A DNA stretch of 28,651 nucleotides from Nitrospirota bacterium (GTDB lineage Bacteria > Nitrospirota > Nitrospiria > Nitrospirales > Nitrospiraceae). Location: contig JACRLS010000128.1 in NCBI GenBank assembly GCA_016235225.1, forward strand, positions 1 through 28,651, written 5' to 3'. Below are positions 1 through 7,785 of the stretch, one piece after another. The notes under the pieces are model-generated. The model worked only from the letters and a program-made list of their open reading frames with translations. It was not told where the DNA came from and did not search any database. How positions within the stretch are numbered: the first letter of the stretch is position 1; each line of letters begins with the position of its first letter. Made by a program: the position numbers and the translations under genes.

Positions 1-167
1 CAGGGCCTTGTAAAGACTCTGGCACCCATGCTCTGTGCAATCTCGACCGTCCGGTCGCTGCTGCAGGCATCGACGACGATGCGCACATCCATCCACTTGA
101 CGGATTCGAGACAGTCGCCGATGTTCTGCTCTTCGTTCTTGGTGATGATCAGCGCCGCAATGGACAT
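1..167 (-). CDS. Glycosyltransferase family 2, N-terminal fragment (WaaE/KdtX-like)
   Basis: Only the first 55 or so codons are present; the rest lies beyond the left edge. The visible translation starts MSIAALIITKNEEQNIGDCL and continues with a VVDACSSDRT segment. This is the standard GT2 (GT-A fold) nucleotide-sugar binding start: a hydrophobic strand, the TKNEE turn, then an acidic D-x-x-S-x-D-x-T loop. WaaE/KdtX-type enzymes with this start add a sugar to the LPS inner core on the cytoplasmic face of the inner membrane, and two more GT2 genes follow upstream in the same orientation, so an LPS-core role is likely. Acceptor and sugar cannot be read from the sequence. No clear ribosome binding site precedes the ATG. 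Just upstream of the gene lies a heptamer repeat array. Confidence 0.85.
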   Translation of the reverse strand, partial: MSIAALIITKNEEQNIGDCLESVKWMDVRIVVDACSSDRTVEIAQSMGARVFTRP

Positions 168-175
168 CTTACGAA

Positions 176-306
176 CCCGTGGTCAGGGGTAGGAACAGAT
201 CGTGGTCCGTGGTCAGTGAAGGAAACCCCATACTCACTCACCACCATCCACTAGCCACTCTTGACCACGGTCTTCTATTATCTCGCCACCAACCACTGAC
301 CACTCT
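176..306. repeat. Inverted heptamer array A (GTGGTCA words)
   Basis: The gap between two glycosyltransferase genes holds degenerate 7-bp words in inverted orientation. Two copies of CGTGGTC (201-214) are followed by AGTGAAG. The other side has CCACCAT, CCACTAG, CCACTCT and TGACCAC (241-268), then CCACCAA, CCACTGA and CCACTCT (286-306). The two sides are approximate reverse complements and could fold into a long imperfect hairpin. The array abuts the stop codon of the next gene at 307. No promoter or ORF is evident in this gap. Confidence 0.75.
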
Positions 307-1152
307 CTATCCCCTGAACCCTCTCTTCAGCACCGCTCGATAGAAGGCCGGATTCAGCCACCGGTTTCGGGACGGCTTGAGCTTCGGCGACCCGCCGGCG
401 CGGCTCGCCATTACGGCTGGATGGCTGCCGGTAAAGTTCTTCATCATGTCGTATTCCTGAAATTCATACAAGTCCTTTGCGAGCATCCGGGCTTGTTCCT
501 GACCCGGGGCTTCCCCATGATGGCGGGCCACCTGGTACCGGAACTTGTCGAGGAGAACCCGCGGGTCCTTGACCCAGCCGTAATGATAGATCGTGCCGCC
601 ACAGGGACGGACTCGGTCTTTGTGCACGCTCTGCAGGTAGCCCTGGTCAGCCTTGCGCCAGAAGCCCACAGCATCACCACAAGACTCCACCTGGCCGTCA
701 TTTCGGATGATCCGGACGGCGCGGTGATAGAACCAGGGATTACAGGACCAATAGTCGCCGTAAAAATGCAGATACCGAAACGTGAACCCGAGCACCGATG
801 GATTACCCAGCTCCTGCTCCATGGCCTCACGCACGCGCGCATGATCGGCTTCATGAAGTACCTCATCGGCTTGCAGATAGAGCGCCCAATTCCCTGTACA
901 CTGTGCGAGCGCGATGTTCGTCTGCAACGAGAAGAGCAGCCCGTCCTTCTTCATCGCATCGTCCCAGACCGACTCGACGATCCGGACCTTGTCCGATCCA
1001 ATGGACCGGATCAGCGCGACCGTCCCGTCATCCGATTGCCCCACGTTCACCACAAATTCATCGACGAGTGGAAGCGCGGACGTAATCACCTCGACAATCG
1101 GGTAGTCGAACTTGACGGCGTTTCGACAGATGGAGAAACCGCTGACCTTCAT
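307..1152 (-). CDS. Glycosyltransferase family 2 protein
   Basis: A 281-residue GT2 glycosyltransferase, probably acting on LPS core or O-chain in the cytoplasm. I chose the ATG at 1152 (MKVSGFSICRNA), where family homology begins; the frame stays open upstream to 1218, but those 22 codons (residues such as LNHQIARSPNFE) are only a translation of an octamer repeat array. Visible features are the N-terminal strand with CRNA, an acidic QSDDGT loop, and a QADE motif near residue 95 in the place of the DxD metal-binding site. An aromatic segment (FYGDYW, then NPWFYHRAVRI) and a C-terminal region rich in basic residues follow. The donor sugar and acceptor are unknown. Confidence 0.85.
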   Translation of the reverse strand: MKVSGFSICRNAVKFDYPIVEVITSALPLVDEFVVNVGQSDDGTVALIRSIGSDKVRIVESVWDDAMKKDGLLFSLQTNIALAQCTGNWALYLQADEVLHEADHARVREAMEQELGNPSVLGFTFRYLHFYGDYWSCNPWFYHRAVRIIRNDGQVESCGDAVGFWRKADQGYLQSVHKDRVRPCGGTIYHYGWVKDPRVLLDKFRYQVARHHGEAPGQEQARMLAKDLYEFQEYDMMKNFTGSHPAVMASRAGGSPKLKPSRNRWLNPAFYRAVLKRGFRG

Positions 1153-1158
1153 CTCAAA

Positions 1159-1255
1159 ATTTGGCGATCTGGCGATTTGATGATTTAGCGATTTTCGGAT
1201 CAAGACTCCCCTGTCCAACCTTCACAAGATTACCAAATCACGAGATCACCCTTTT
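1159..1255. repeat. Inverted octamer array B (GATTTGGC words)
   Basis: 8-bp words ATTTGGCG, ATCTGGCG, ATTTGATG, ATTTAGCG and ATTTTCGG run from 1159 to 1198. After a short spacer the complementary words ACAAGATT, ACCAAATC and ACGAGATC run from 1224 to 1247. The second arm encodes the last residues (DLVIW) and the TAA stop (1230-1232) of the upstream glycosyltransferase. The same word family recurs in array H at 10371-10458. Confidence 0.8.
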
Positions 1256-2033
1256 CTCGCACAAGTTCCCACAACTTCGCATACTTGATGAAGGTGTAAT
1301 AGGCATAGAGCCCCGACAGGATCAGTCCCGGCGTCCCATCCAGAAAGCCGCCCCGGCCCAGGTACATCTTGAAGAAGGTGAAGGTCGGATGGGTGAACAG
1401 TTGGTGAGGCCTAAACCTCCGGCCTTGCTTGGCCATGCGCTCCGCCATCAGCCCGCTGTAGCGATCCATTTTCTCAAGATAATGATTCACGTCGCGAAAT
1501 GGATACTGGAGGACATGCTCACGGAGATAGCCGGCCTGCCCATTCAATTCGAACCCCTCGTGAACCGCTTCCTCGCGATAGCGTAGGCGGCTCTTCCGAA
1601 ATAACTGAGGCTGTCTGTAGTCCGGATACCAGCCGCAATGCCGAATCTGTCGCCCGAGGAAGAAGTTTTGCCGAGGCACAAAATACGCGTCGGCCTTGGG
1701 CCCCTCTTCCAACACCCGACGGATTTCATCCCGAATCTCCGGCGTGGCCCGCTCGTCCGTATCCAGGCTGAACACCCACTCGTGAGTCGCATGCGCGACC
1801 GCCTCGTTCCGCAGGCGTCCGAATCCATGGAACTCGTGTTGAAAGACCTTGTCGGTATACTCCTGGCTGATCTTCGCCGTGGCATCCGTGCTGTGAGAAT
1901 CCACCACGATGAGCTCATCGACCCAGCGAAGACTGTCCAGGCAGGGCCGCATGTTCGGTTCATCATTGTAGGCAATGACATAGGCCGAGACCTTGGTCTG
2001 GTTCATCTGGTTCATCTGGTTTGTCTGGTTCAT
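1230..2033 (-). CDS. Glycosyltransferase family 2 (WaaE/KdtX-like LPS core glycosyltransferase)
   Basis: A 267-residue GT2 enzyme of the WaaE/KdtX type, a group that transfers glucose or a related sugar to the LPS inner core. The family start KVSAYVIAYNDEPNM is at residues 14-28. VDSHSTD at about 44-50 is the nucleotide-binding loop and DTDE at 91-94 the DxD-type metal site. Downstream are HCGWYPDYRQPQLFR and HEGFE, typical of this family, and a hydrophobic or aromatic C-terminal segment (GLYAYYTFIKYAKLW) that could associate with the membrane. Both ends are encoded by repeat arrays: the first 13 residues (MNQTNQMNQMNQT) come from nonamer array C and the last five from array B. The exact start is therefore uncertain, since three Met codons lie inside the array. 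Confidence 0.88.
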   Translation of the reverse strand: MNQTNQMNQMNQTKVSAYVIAYNDEPNMRPCLDSLRWVDELIVVDSHSTDATAKISQEYTDKVFQHEFHGFGRLRNEAVAHATHEWVFSLDTDERATPEIRDEIRRVLEEGPKADAYFVPRQNFFLGRQIRHCGWYPDYRQPQLFRKSRLRYREEAVHEGFELNGQAGYLREHVLQYPFRDVNHYLEKMDRYSGLMAERMAKQGRRFRPHQLFTHPTFTFFKMYLGRGGFLDGTPGLILSGLYAYYTFIKYAKLWELVREKGDLVIW

Positions 2034-2126
2034 CTCGTGTGTCTGGTTCGTTTAGTTATCTGGATCAACCAAAGAAACGAGAAAAACCAGATCAACGAGA
2101 CAAAGGAGATCAACCACACAAACCTG
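1994..2126. repeat. Inverted nonamer array C (TCTGGTTCA words)
   Basis: 9-bp words TCTGGTTCA, TCTGGTTCA, TCTGGTTTG, TCTGGTTCA, TCTCGTGTG and TCTGGTTCG occupy 1997-2050 in strict phase. From about 2069 the words turn round: CCAAAGAAA, CGAGAAAAA, CCAGATCAA, CGAGACAAA, GGAGATCAA and CCACACAAA, up to 2122. The left arm encodes the N-terminus of the glycosyltransferase ending at 1230. The right arm stops just short of the stop codon of the GT9 gene at 2131. The same words recur in array G inside waaA. Confidence 0.88.
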
Positions 2127-2130
2127 GCTG

Positions 2131-3150
2131 CTAGACATGCTGGACTGTCACCGATTCAGCCCTCGTCAGCACAGATTGGATTCTGTCTGCCACGCCGTCC
2201 GCCGTGATCCGGTCCAGGCAATCCCAATAGGGACAGGCTTCGTAAATGCATTTCTCACAGGTCGGCACGTCGGGGCGGAGCACAAAGCCACGGCCCAGCG
2301 GCGCCCACCGGATCGGCAGATTGTTTCGGCGGGGATCGAACAGGCTGACGGTGGCCACCCCGAGCGCCGCAGCCATGTGCGCAGGACCGGTCGCGCCCGA
2401 AACGACCACCTGGCTCTGGGCGACCACGGCCATCAACTGTCTGACGGACAGACGGCCCATGAAGTCTTCAATGCCCTTGGTCGCACCCGGAGACCGGCCG
2501 ATTTCTTCCCGAAACCGATCCCCCTCTGCCTGATTGCCCGTCAACCCGACGGCAAGTCCCTCGGAGACCAGGCGCTGCACCAAATCCCAGTAGTGTCGGC
2601 TGGCCCAGCGACGGGCCGCAAACCCGCCTGGATGCAGAATGACACGGGGTGAGGGGATGGTAGCCAGGGTCGAAGCCGCCCATGCCCGTTCCTCCGGCGT
2701 CACGACCAGCCGCGGAGGCGCGACCGGCCCCGGTTCAATTCCCAGCCCGCGCAGCAGGCCCAGATTATACTCGGCTTCGTGCTTCGTGAAATCAGACCGG
2801 TGCTCATACACTCGTCGATTCGCGAACAGACCATACCATCGATAGCCGGTGGCCACCCGCTGCGGAACGCGGGCCCACCATGAGGCCATGATCAGCCGGC
2901 GAAAGGGCTTCAGAAAGAGTGCGACATCGATCTTCCTGCGAAAGAGCGCAACCAATTCAGCAAAAGACTCTTCTCCCGAAACAGTGACCACGTCATCGAG
3001 ATCAGGATGATGCGCCAGAACCGGCGCCGCATAGGCACTGGAGAGAAACATGATCCGGCTCTGAGGCTGCTGACGGCGCAGGGCGGACGCTACCGGCAGC
3101 GAGAGGATCTCGTCGCCGATGCCGTCTGGTCTGACGATCAGCACGTTCAT
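2131..3150 (-). CDS. Glycosyltransferase family 9 (heptosyltransferase-like)
   Basis: A 339-residue GT9 protein related to LPS heptosyltransferases, which move L-glycero-D-manno-heptose from ADP-heptose to the growing core on the cytoplasmic face of the inner membrane. It begins MNVLIVRPDGIGDEILSLPV, with the family GDxxxxLP acidic motif near residue 13. The C-terminal half has a nucleotide-binding HPGG segment and the SGATGPAHMAAALGV motif, which matches the family's ND/SG-GPxHxAAA signature. A Cys-rich stretch near the end (CEKCIYEACPYWDC) is common in this branch. It is the second of two GT9 genes next to each other, so it may add a further heptose or a different sugar. A repeat array separates it from the waaC-like gene. 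Confidence 0.9.
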   Translation of the reverse strand: MNVLIVRPDGIGDEILSLPVASALRRQQPQSRIMFLSSAYAAPVLAHHPDLDDVVTVSGEESFAELVALFRRKIDVALFLKPFRRLIMASWWARVPQRVATGYRWYGLFANRRVYEHRSDFTKHEAEYNLGLLRGLGIEPGPVAPPRLVVTPEERAWAASTLATIPSPRVILHPGGFAARRWASRHYWDLVQRLVSEGLAVGLTGNQAEGDRFREEIGRSPGATKGIEDFMGRLSVRQLMAVVAQSQVVVSGATGPAHMAAALGVATVSLFDPRRNNLPIRWAPLGRGFVLRPDVPTCEKCIYEACPYWDCLDRITADGVADRIQSVLTRAESVTVQHV

Positions 3151-3151
3151 A

Positions 3152-3260
3152 GGTAGAGGTTCAGGCTAAAGGATATTGATTCATTGGGTCAACGGGTCAT
3201 TGATCCAATGTCTCAATGATTCAATGCCTCAATGCTGATCCCTCAGCCTCAACCTTGGCC
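3152..3260. repeat. Nested inverted array D (octamers inside hexamers)
   Basis: The core is in strict 8-bp phase: ATTGATTC, ATTGGGTC, AACGGGTC and ATTGATCC (3175-3206), then the complementary AATGTCTC, AATGATTC and AATGCCTC (3107 offset, that is 3207-3230). Outside it are 6-bp words GAGGTT and CAGGCT (3156-3167) and their complements TCAGCC, TCAACC and TTGGCC (3243-3260). The right part encodes the C-terminus (KVEAEGSALRH) and TGA stop (3221-3223) of the waaC-like gene. The hexamer words reappear in array J. Confidence 0.8.
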
Positions 3261-4300
3261 CTCCCCTGCAGCACCTGCTGCACCGCGCGGAAGACGTCGG
3301 AGGGCGCGATGGCCGTCAGACATTCGAGCTGGCTCACATTGGTACAGCGCCGACTGAAACAGGGGCTACACGGAATACCCGCGCGCAAGACTTGATGGGA
3401 GGCTCCGTATGGCCCGGTTCTCGCCGGGCTGGTCGGGCCAAAGATGGCCACGACCGGGGTCCCCACCGCAGCGGCCACATGCATGGGCCCCGAATCGTTC
3501 GTCACCAACACCGCCGCCTTCCGCAGCAGTGCGGGCAGGAGACCGATTCCCGTCTGCCCCACAAGACTGATCGGCTGCTGCGCCATCAAGCGACTCACTG
3601 CATCGGCAGCCTCGCGCTCGCTGGGCGCTCCAAACAGTACCACCGGCCCGATTCCCGCTTCATTCAACTGGTCGATAAGCTTGGCGAAGGACTGGATGGG
3701 CCAGCATTTGGTCGGCCAGCGGGCCGACACATTCATCGCAATCCAGGGGCGATCAGATGTGATACCGCGGCGCGTTAACAGCAGGTTGACTGCCTCATCA
3801 TCGGTCCGCGGAATACTCAATCGAAATCGCGGGGTGGAAGGCCTTGGGGCCCCCAGAGCCTCGGCCACCAGGAGATACCGATCGACCGCGTGCATGTCGG
3901 GAGAGGGGACCGCCACGCGATGGGAATAGAAGAGGGGACTTCCCTCCCGTGCATCGGCAAACCCCAGCCGCACCGGCGCGCCACTGAGCCGCGCCATCAC
4001 TCCGCTCCGGAACAACCCCTGCAGATCAACCGCCAGATCGACGGCTTCCGCGCGCAAGCGAGGGACCTTCCCGAACCAGCCGCGAAGCCCCGGGGCTACC
4101 GCGCAAATCTCATCGACCCCCTCAACCCGCTGAACAAATCCGGCCCATTCCTGCTTAACCAGCCACGTAATCCTGGCCTGCGGAAAGCGACTCCGCAAGG
4201 CATCCAGCGTCGGCAGGGCGTGCACGATATCGCCCAACGAACTGGGCTTGATGAACAAGAGATGATGAACGTCTGAGACTGGCAGCACGACGTGGGTCAC
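3221..4300 (-). CDS. waaC: Heptosyltransferase I-like GT9 protein
   Basis: A 359-residue GT9 heptosyltransferase most like WaaC, which adds the first heptose to Kdo. The family start is LLFIKPSSLGDIVHALPTLD at about residues 14-33, with the catalytic-type Asp in SSLGD. The C-terminal Rossmann half carries TNDSGPMHVAAAVGTPVVAI and then FGPTSPARTGPYG, the ADP-heptose binding signature. The start is GTG at 4300; a 12-residue leader precedes the conserved start. Cys residues after the signature (CSPCFSRRC) are usual in this group. The last residues come from repeat array D. Assignment to heptosyltransferase I rather than another GT9 member rests on the N-terminal motif and on a waaF relative nearby, so the symbol is provisional. 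Confidence 0.83.
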   Translation of the reverse strand: MTHVVLPVSDVHHLLFIKPSSLGDIVHALPTLDALRSRFPQARITWLVKQEWAGFVQRVEGVDEICAVAPGLRGWFGKVPRLRAEAVDLAVDLQGLFRSGVMARLSGAPVRLGFADAREGSPLFYSHRVAVPSPDMHAVDRYLLVAEALGAPRPSTPRFRLSIPRTDDEAVNLLLTRRGITSDRPWIAMNVSARWPTKCWPIQSFAKLIDQLNEAGIGPVVLFGAPSEREAADAVSRLMAQQPISLVGQTGIGLLPALLRKAAVLVTNDSGPMHVAAAVGTPVVAIFGPTSPARTGPYGASHQVLRAGIPCSPCFSRRCTNVSQLECLTAIAPSDVFRAVQQVLQGRAKVEAEGSALRH

Positions 4301-4308
4301 TCTTAGTA

Positions 4309-4361
4309 GTGCTCACACTGAGGAGGGAGGCCGATCAGGCAGCCGCTGTCACAGTGAGCAC
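4309..4361. repeat. Short inverted repeat between genes
   Basis: GTGCTCACACTG (4309-4320) and CACAGTGAGCAC (4350-4361) are near-complementary arms around a 29-nt loop. They lie between the stop of the oxidoreductase-acyltransferase fusion (4389) and the start of the waaC-like gene (4300). It is a single hairpin rather than a tandem array and has no T-rich tail on either strand. It may shape the polycistronic mRNA. Confidence 0.5.
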
Positions 4362-4388
4362 AATGCTCGGCGAGATAGTCGTTCAACC

Positions 4389-6014
4389 CTACCGCTCATC
4401 GATCCGTCGACACCCCTCCCCGGCCGTGACCTGGTACCGAACGCCGCAAGCTTCGCATAGCGCCCGGCCCCGTGTCACCTTCAATTTGACGCCGCAGGCA
4501 CACATCCAGCCCACGCGACGGGCCGGATTCCCGACCACCAGCGCATAGTCCGGCACCGATTTCGTGACCACTGCGCCCGCCCCTACAAAGGCGGACTGAC
4601 CGATCGTCACGCCACAGACAATCGTGCAGTTGGCGCCGAGTGTGGCCCCTTCGCGCACTCGCGTCAACTTCAGTTCGGCTTTTCGCGGGATCGCGCTCCG
4701 CGGATTGATGACATTCGTAAAGACCATGGCGGGCCCGCAGAACACGGCATCCTCCAACGTGACCCCTTCATAAATAGACACGTTATTCTGGATCTTCACT
4801 CCGTTGCCGATCGACACACGGGGGCCGATCACCACGTTCTGCCCGACGATACAGTTTCGACCGATCCGACTCCCGGCCAGCACGTGTGAGAAATGCCATA
4901 GCTTCGTGCCGGATCCGATCTCAGATGGCTGATCGACGATCGCGGTCGGATGAACCCAGACCCCAGCATGCCCCTCCCCCTTTCCCTCTCCCCCGAGGGG
5001 AAAGGGGGGGGTGAGGGGGACTGTCTCGCCCTCCCGAGTCAGTGACACCGCGACGCCTCGCAGATCGAGCGACTGCTGACTCGCCTGCAGCACTTCCAAG
5101 ACTGCAAGGGCCTCACGACCGTCGGTCCGCGCGGTGGTCCGATGTTCGACACACTCGAGGAAATGGCGACACTCGGCGGCCAGCGGCTCCTCCGACTCCA
5201 GCGGCACGACTTCCGCATTGCCCCGATGGGCCACCGGAGCTCGATCAACCCACGACACTTCGTGGGGATAGAGCACCAATTTGTCCTTGGCCAGATCATC
5301 GAACACGGCCATCTTTCGATCCCCGATGACCACCAGTCGCTGTTCCTTCACAGGGTGCAGCCAGCTCACAAAGATATGGCCCCTGACGCCGTTCGAAAAG
5401 GCCAGATGCGTCATGGTGACGTCCGGCACCCCGGTTTGCAGATAGGTCCCCCCGTTCGCCTGCACTGCCACCGGCAGCTGTCCGACGAGATGAATGAGTG
5501 TGGAGATATCGTGTGGAGCGAAGCTCCACAGAATATTCTCTTCACGGCGAAATTTGCCGATGTTCAGCCGGTTCGAATAGGCATACTGCAGCTTGCCCAG
5601 CTCGCCTTTGGCGATCAGCGCATTCAGCGCCACAACGGCCGGATGGTAGCGCAGCACGTGGCCGACCATGAGAATGCGCTGCAGCCGCGACGCCAGATCC
5701 ACCACTTCCCGGCCTTCCGCGAGGGCCAGCGCCAGCGGCTTTTCGACAAAGACGTCCTTGCCGGCCAGCAGGGCCTGTTTGGCCATGGCGGCGTGCGTTT
5801 TTGCCGGCGTTGCCAGGACCACGGCGGCAATCGTTGGATCAGCGAGGACCCGCTCGTAGGAGGCGACCATCGGCACGTCGGGGAAATGCTTCGCCGCCCG
5901 CTTCAGAGCGTTCGGATCGTCGTCGCAGATCGCCTGCAACGCGCCCATCGTGCCAAAGTTTCGGACCAGGTTCGCGCCCCAGGCGCCCGCTCCGACACAG
6001 GCCACCCTGATCAT
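4389..6014 (-). CDS. Gfo/Idh/MocA oxidoreductase fused to hexapeptide N-acetyltransferase (WlbA-WlbB-like)
   Basis: A 541-residue two-domain protein. Residues 1 to about 325 are a Gfo/Idh/MocA NAD-dependent dehydrogenase: GAGAWG Rossmann motif at about 8-13, VEKPLAL near 90, and a C-terminal beta-sheet domain. Residues from about 352 are a left-handed beta-helix acyltransferase with many hexapeptide turns (for example IGRNCIVGQNVVIG). It ends in a CxC...CxxC tail that may bind zinc. WlbA and WlbB homologues oxidise and N-acetylate UDP-sugars during synthesis of UDP-2,3-diacetamido uronic acids; the aminotransferase step between them is not encoded in this window. The linker (about 328-350, PLTPPFPLGGEGKGEG) is encoded by a G/C palindrome. 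The start overlaps the previous stop as ATGA (6011-6014), so translation is probably coupled to waaF-gmhB. Confidence 0.88.
   Translation of the reverse strand: MIRVACVGAGAWGANLVRNFGTMGALQAICDDDPNALKRAAKHFPDVPMVASYERVLADPTIAAVVLATPAKTHAAMAKQALLAGKDVFVEKPLALALAEGREVVDLASRLQRILMVGHVLRYHPAVVALNALIAKGELGKLQYAYSNRLNIGKFRREENILWSFAPHDISTLIHLVGQLPVAVQANGGTYLQTGVPDVTMTHLAFSNGVRGHIFVSWLHPVKEQRLVVIGDRKMAVFDDLAKDKLVLYPHEVSWVDRAPVAHRGNAEVVPLESEEPLAAECRHFLECVEHRTTARTDGREALAVLEVLQASQQSLDLRGVAVSLTREGETVPLTPPFPLGGEGKGEGHAGVWVHPTAIVDQPSEIGSGTKLWHFSHVLAGSRIGRNCIVGQNVVIGPRVSIGNGVKIQNNVSIYEGVTLEDAVFCGPAMVFTNVINPRSAIPRKAELKLTRVREGATLGANCTIVCGVTIGQSAFVGAGAVVTKSVPDYALVVGNPARRVGWMCACGVKLKVTRGRALCEACGVRYQVTAGEGCRRIDER
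4971..5020. repeat. G/C-rich palindrome inside the fusion linker
   Basis: A run of C-rich words (CCCCTCCCCCTTTCCCTCTC) is followed from about 4995 by its G-rich complement, with GAGGGGAAAGGGG near the centre. The two arms fold back on each other. It encodes the Pro/Gly-rich linker between the oxidoreductase and acyltransferase domains. From general knowledge, similar C-rich/G-rich palindromes are common between genes in many bacteria and, when translated, give PLTLTLSP-type peptides. Confidence 0.75.
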
Positions 6015-7753
6015 GCCTGCCTCCAGTCAAAGGTCGTCTGCACCGAGACTGCCTCATGTCCGCCCCCTGCCGCGTCCTGCTCGATCCAGGACACCGCCTC
6101 CACAAGCGACTCGGCCGTATGGTGAGGCAGCAGCGATCGTTCCTGCAGATCGCGAACCGCCTGGGCACTCGTCGGGCCGGTCGTGACGAGGACCGCTTTG
6201 ACCCCGACCCGATGACCAAGCTCAATGTCCCGACTCTGATCGCCCACGATATAGGCCCTGGTCAGATCAATCCCCAAATCTCGCTTCGCCCGCTCGACCA
6301 TGAGGGTGCCGGGCTTGCGACAGAGACAGCCATCGTCGGGATGGTGCGGACAAAAGTAGATCGCATCCAGCCAGCCGCCTGCCTGAGCCAACATGTCCTT
6401 GAGCCGGCCATGCGTCGCCTCCAGCACCTCCGGCGTAAACATTCCTCGCCCGATGCCGGACTGATTGGTAATCAAGATCACGCGGGCACCCGTCCGATTG
6501 AGTCGCGCCACGGTGTCCGCCGCTCCGGGTAGAAGGGTCAATTCCAGCGGATTCGTCACATAGCCGGATTCATGGTTCAGCGTTCCGTCCCGATCCAGAA
6601 AGACCGTCACGCCCTTGAGCGGCAGGCGCCGGCCGGCAATCCAGGACGAGCGCGCATTGGACGCCGCATCCCTGGCCGAGTCCTTCACGGTCGGGGAAGC
6701 GGCATCGGGGGACCGGATCATCAGCTTGAGCGAGGCGGTGTAGACCATCTCGACCGTCACGCCCGACATGCAGCGGTGATCGATGGGACATTCGCGCAGG
6801 AGGCAGGGCGCACAGTCCACCGGGTATCGGATCAGCTCATGACCCGGTCCGGCCGGCGCTGTGCTCCGCCAATCCGTCGGCCCGAAGACCGCCACCGTCG
6901 GCACCCCGAAGGCGCTCGCGATGTGCATGGGCCCCGTATCGTTGGTCAGGAACAGGTTGCACCGGCGGGTCACGCCCATCAACTCCCGTATGGTCGTCTG
7001 CCCGGACCACACCAGCGATCTCGCCTTCATCCGAGCGGCAATCTCCTGTCCCAAGGCCTCTTCTCCTCGCGCCCCGACGATGATGACCCAGGCGCGGTCT
7101 CGCCCCACCTCGTGGATGAGACGATCCGCGGTGTCCGCAAAGCGTTCAGGCCACCAGCGCTTGGCGCCACCGTAGACCGAGCCGGGATTGAGCCCGAGCA
7201 CAAAATCCCGGCCATCGATGCCGGCCGCCGACAGTCGATCCGTCATCCGTCGGTCTTCGTGGTCTTTGAGATACAGGCGAGGCGGCGCCGGGTCGCCCTC
7301 CACGCCCAGACGATGGAGCATGTCATGGTAATACCGAATCTGATGAGCGGGCCGCGTCCGATCCGGAACCGGGACCGGATGGGAGAGCAAGACCGACCGG
7401 CCGTCAGTCGCGTACCCGAATCGCCGCCGGATGCCCGCCATCCAAGTAATCAACGCCCCCTCAAACGCATTCTGAAAGAGCACGGCCAGGTCAAAACGAT
7501 CCCGCCGCAGCCGGCGCGCGAGATGCCACTTGCCGGACACACCGGCATGCCGCCCACGGTGATCATAGACCACCGTCGCCTGGACGGCCGGATGGCCATC
7601 AAGCAGCTCGGCGATCGTCGGTCGGGCCAGCAGCGTCAGCGGCGTCTCGGGAAAGGCCCGATGGAGCGCCGACAAGGCGGGCTCACACATGATCGCATCG
7701 CCGATCCAGTTCGGCACCCGAACCAGGATCCGGCGGATCTGATCTATTTTCAC
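6011..7753 (-). CDS. waaF-gmhB: Heptosyltransferase II fused to D,D-heptose 1,7-bisphosphate phosphatase
   Basis: A 580-residue bifunctional protein. Residues 1 to about 345 form a GT9 heptosyltransferase II: ILVRVPNWIGDAIMCEPAL near the start with the WIGD acidic motif, LNPGSVYGGAKRWW, and TNDTGPMHIASAFGVPTVAV. After a linker of about 35 residues comes a HAD-family GmhB phosphatase: FLDRDGTLNHE (nucleophile and acid Asp), ITNQSGIGRG, the Cys/His zinc loop CPHHPDDGCLCRKPG, and VGDQSRDIELG. GmhB removes the 1-phosphate... specifically the C7 phosphate of heptose-1,7-bisphosphate during ADP-heptose synthesis, and WaaF uses ADP-heptose to add the second core heptose. One polypeptide thus joins a step of donor synthesis to donor use. 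Its stop overlaps the next start as ATGA. Confidence 0.92.
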   Translation of the reverse strand: MKIDQIRRILVRVPNWIGDAIMCEPALSALHRAFPETPLTLLARPTIAELLDGHPAVQATVVYDHRGRHAGVSGKWHLARRLRRDRFDLAVLFQNAFEGALITWMAGIRRRFGYATDGRSVLLSHPVPVPDRTRPAHQIRYYHDMLHRLGVEGDPAPPRLYLKDHEDRRMTDRLSAAGIDGRDFVLGLNPGSVYGGAKRWWPERFADTADRLIHEVGRDRAWVIIVGARGEEALGQEIAARMKARSLVWSGQTTIRELMGVTRRCNLFLTNDTGPMHIASAFGVPTVAVFGPTDWRSTAPAGPGHELIRYPVDCAPCLLRECPIDHRCMSGVTVEMVYTASLKLMIRSPDAASPTVKDSARDAASNARSSWIAGRRLPLKGVTVFLDRDGTLNHESGYVTNPLELTLLPGAADTVARLNRTGARVILITNQSGIGRGMFTPEVLEATHGRLKDMLAQAGGWLDAIYFCPHHPDDGCLCRKPGTLMVERAKRDLGIDLTRAYIVGDQSRDIELGHRVGVKAVLVTTGPTSAQAVRDLQERSLLPHHTAESLVEAVSWIEQDAAGGGHEAVSVQTTFDWRQA

Positions 7754-7785
7754 GCAGGCCTCACAGGTCAGTATAGCGGAAGGGT

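Noticed and set aside
1994..2126. A CRISPR array for the phased repeats
   Set aside because: There are no unique spacers, the units are only 9 bp and degenerate, and the two halves are inverted relative to each other.
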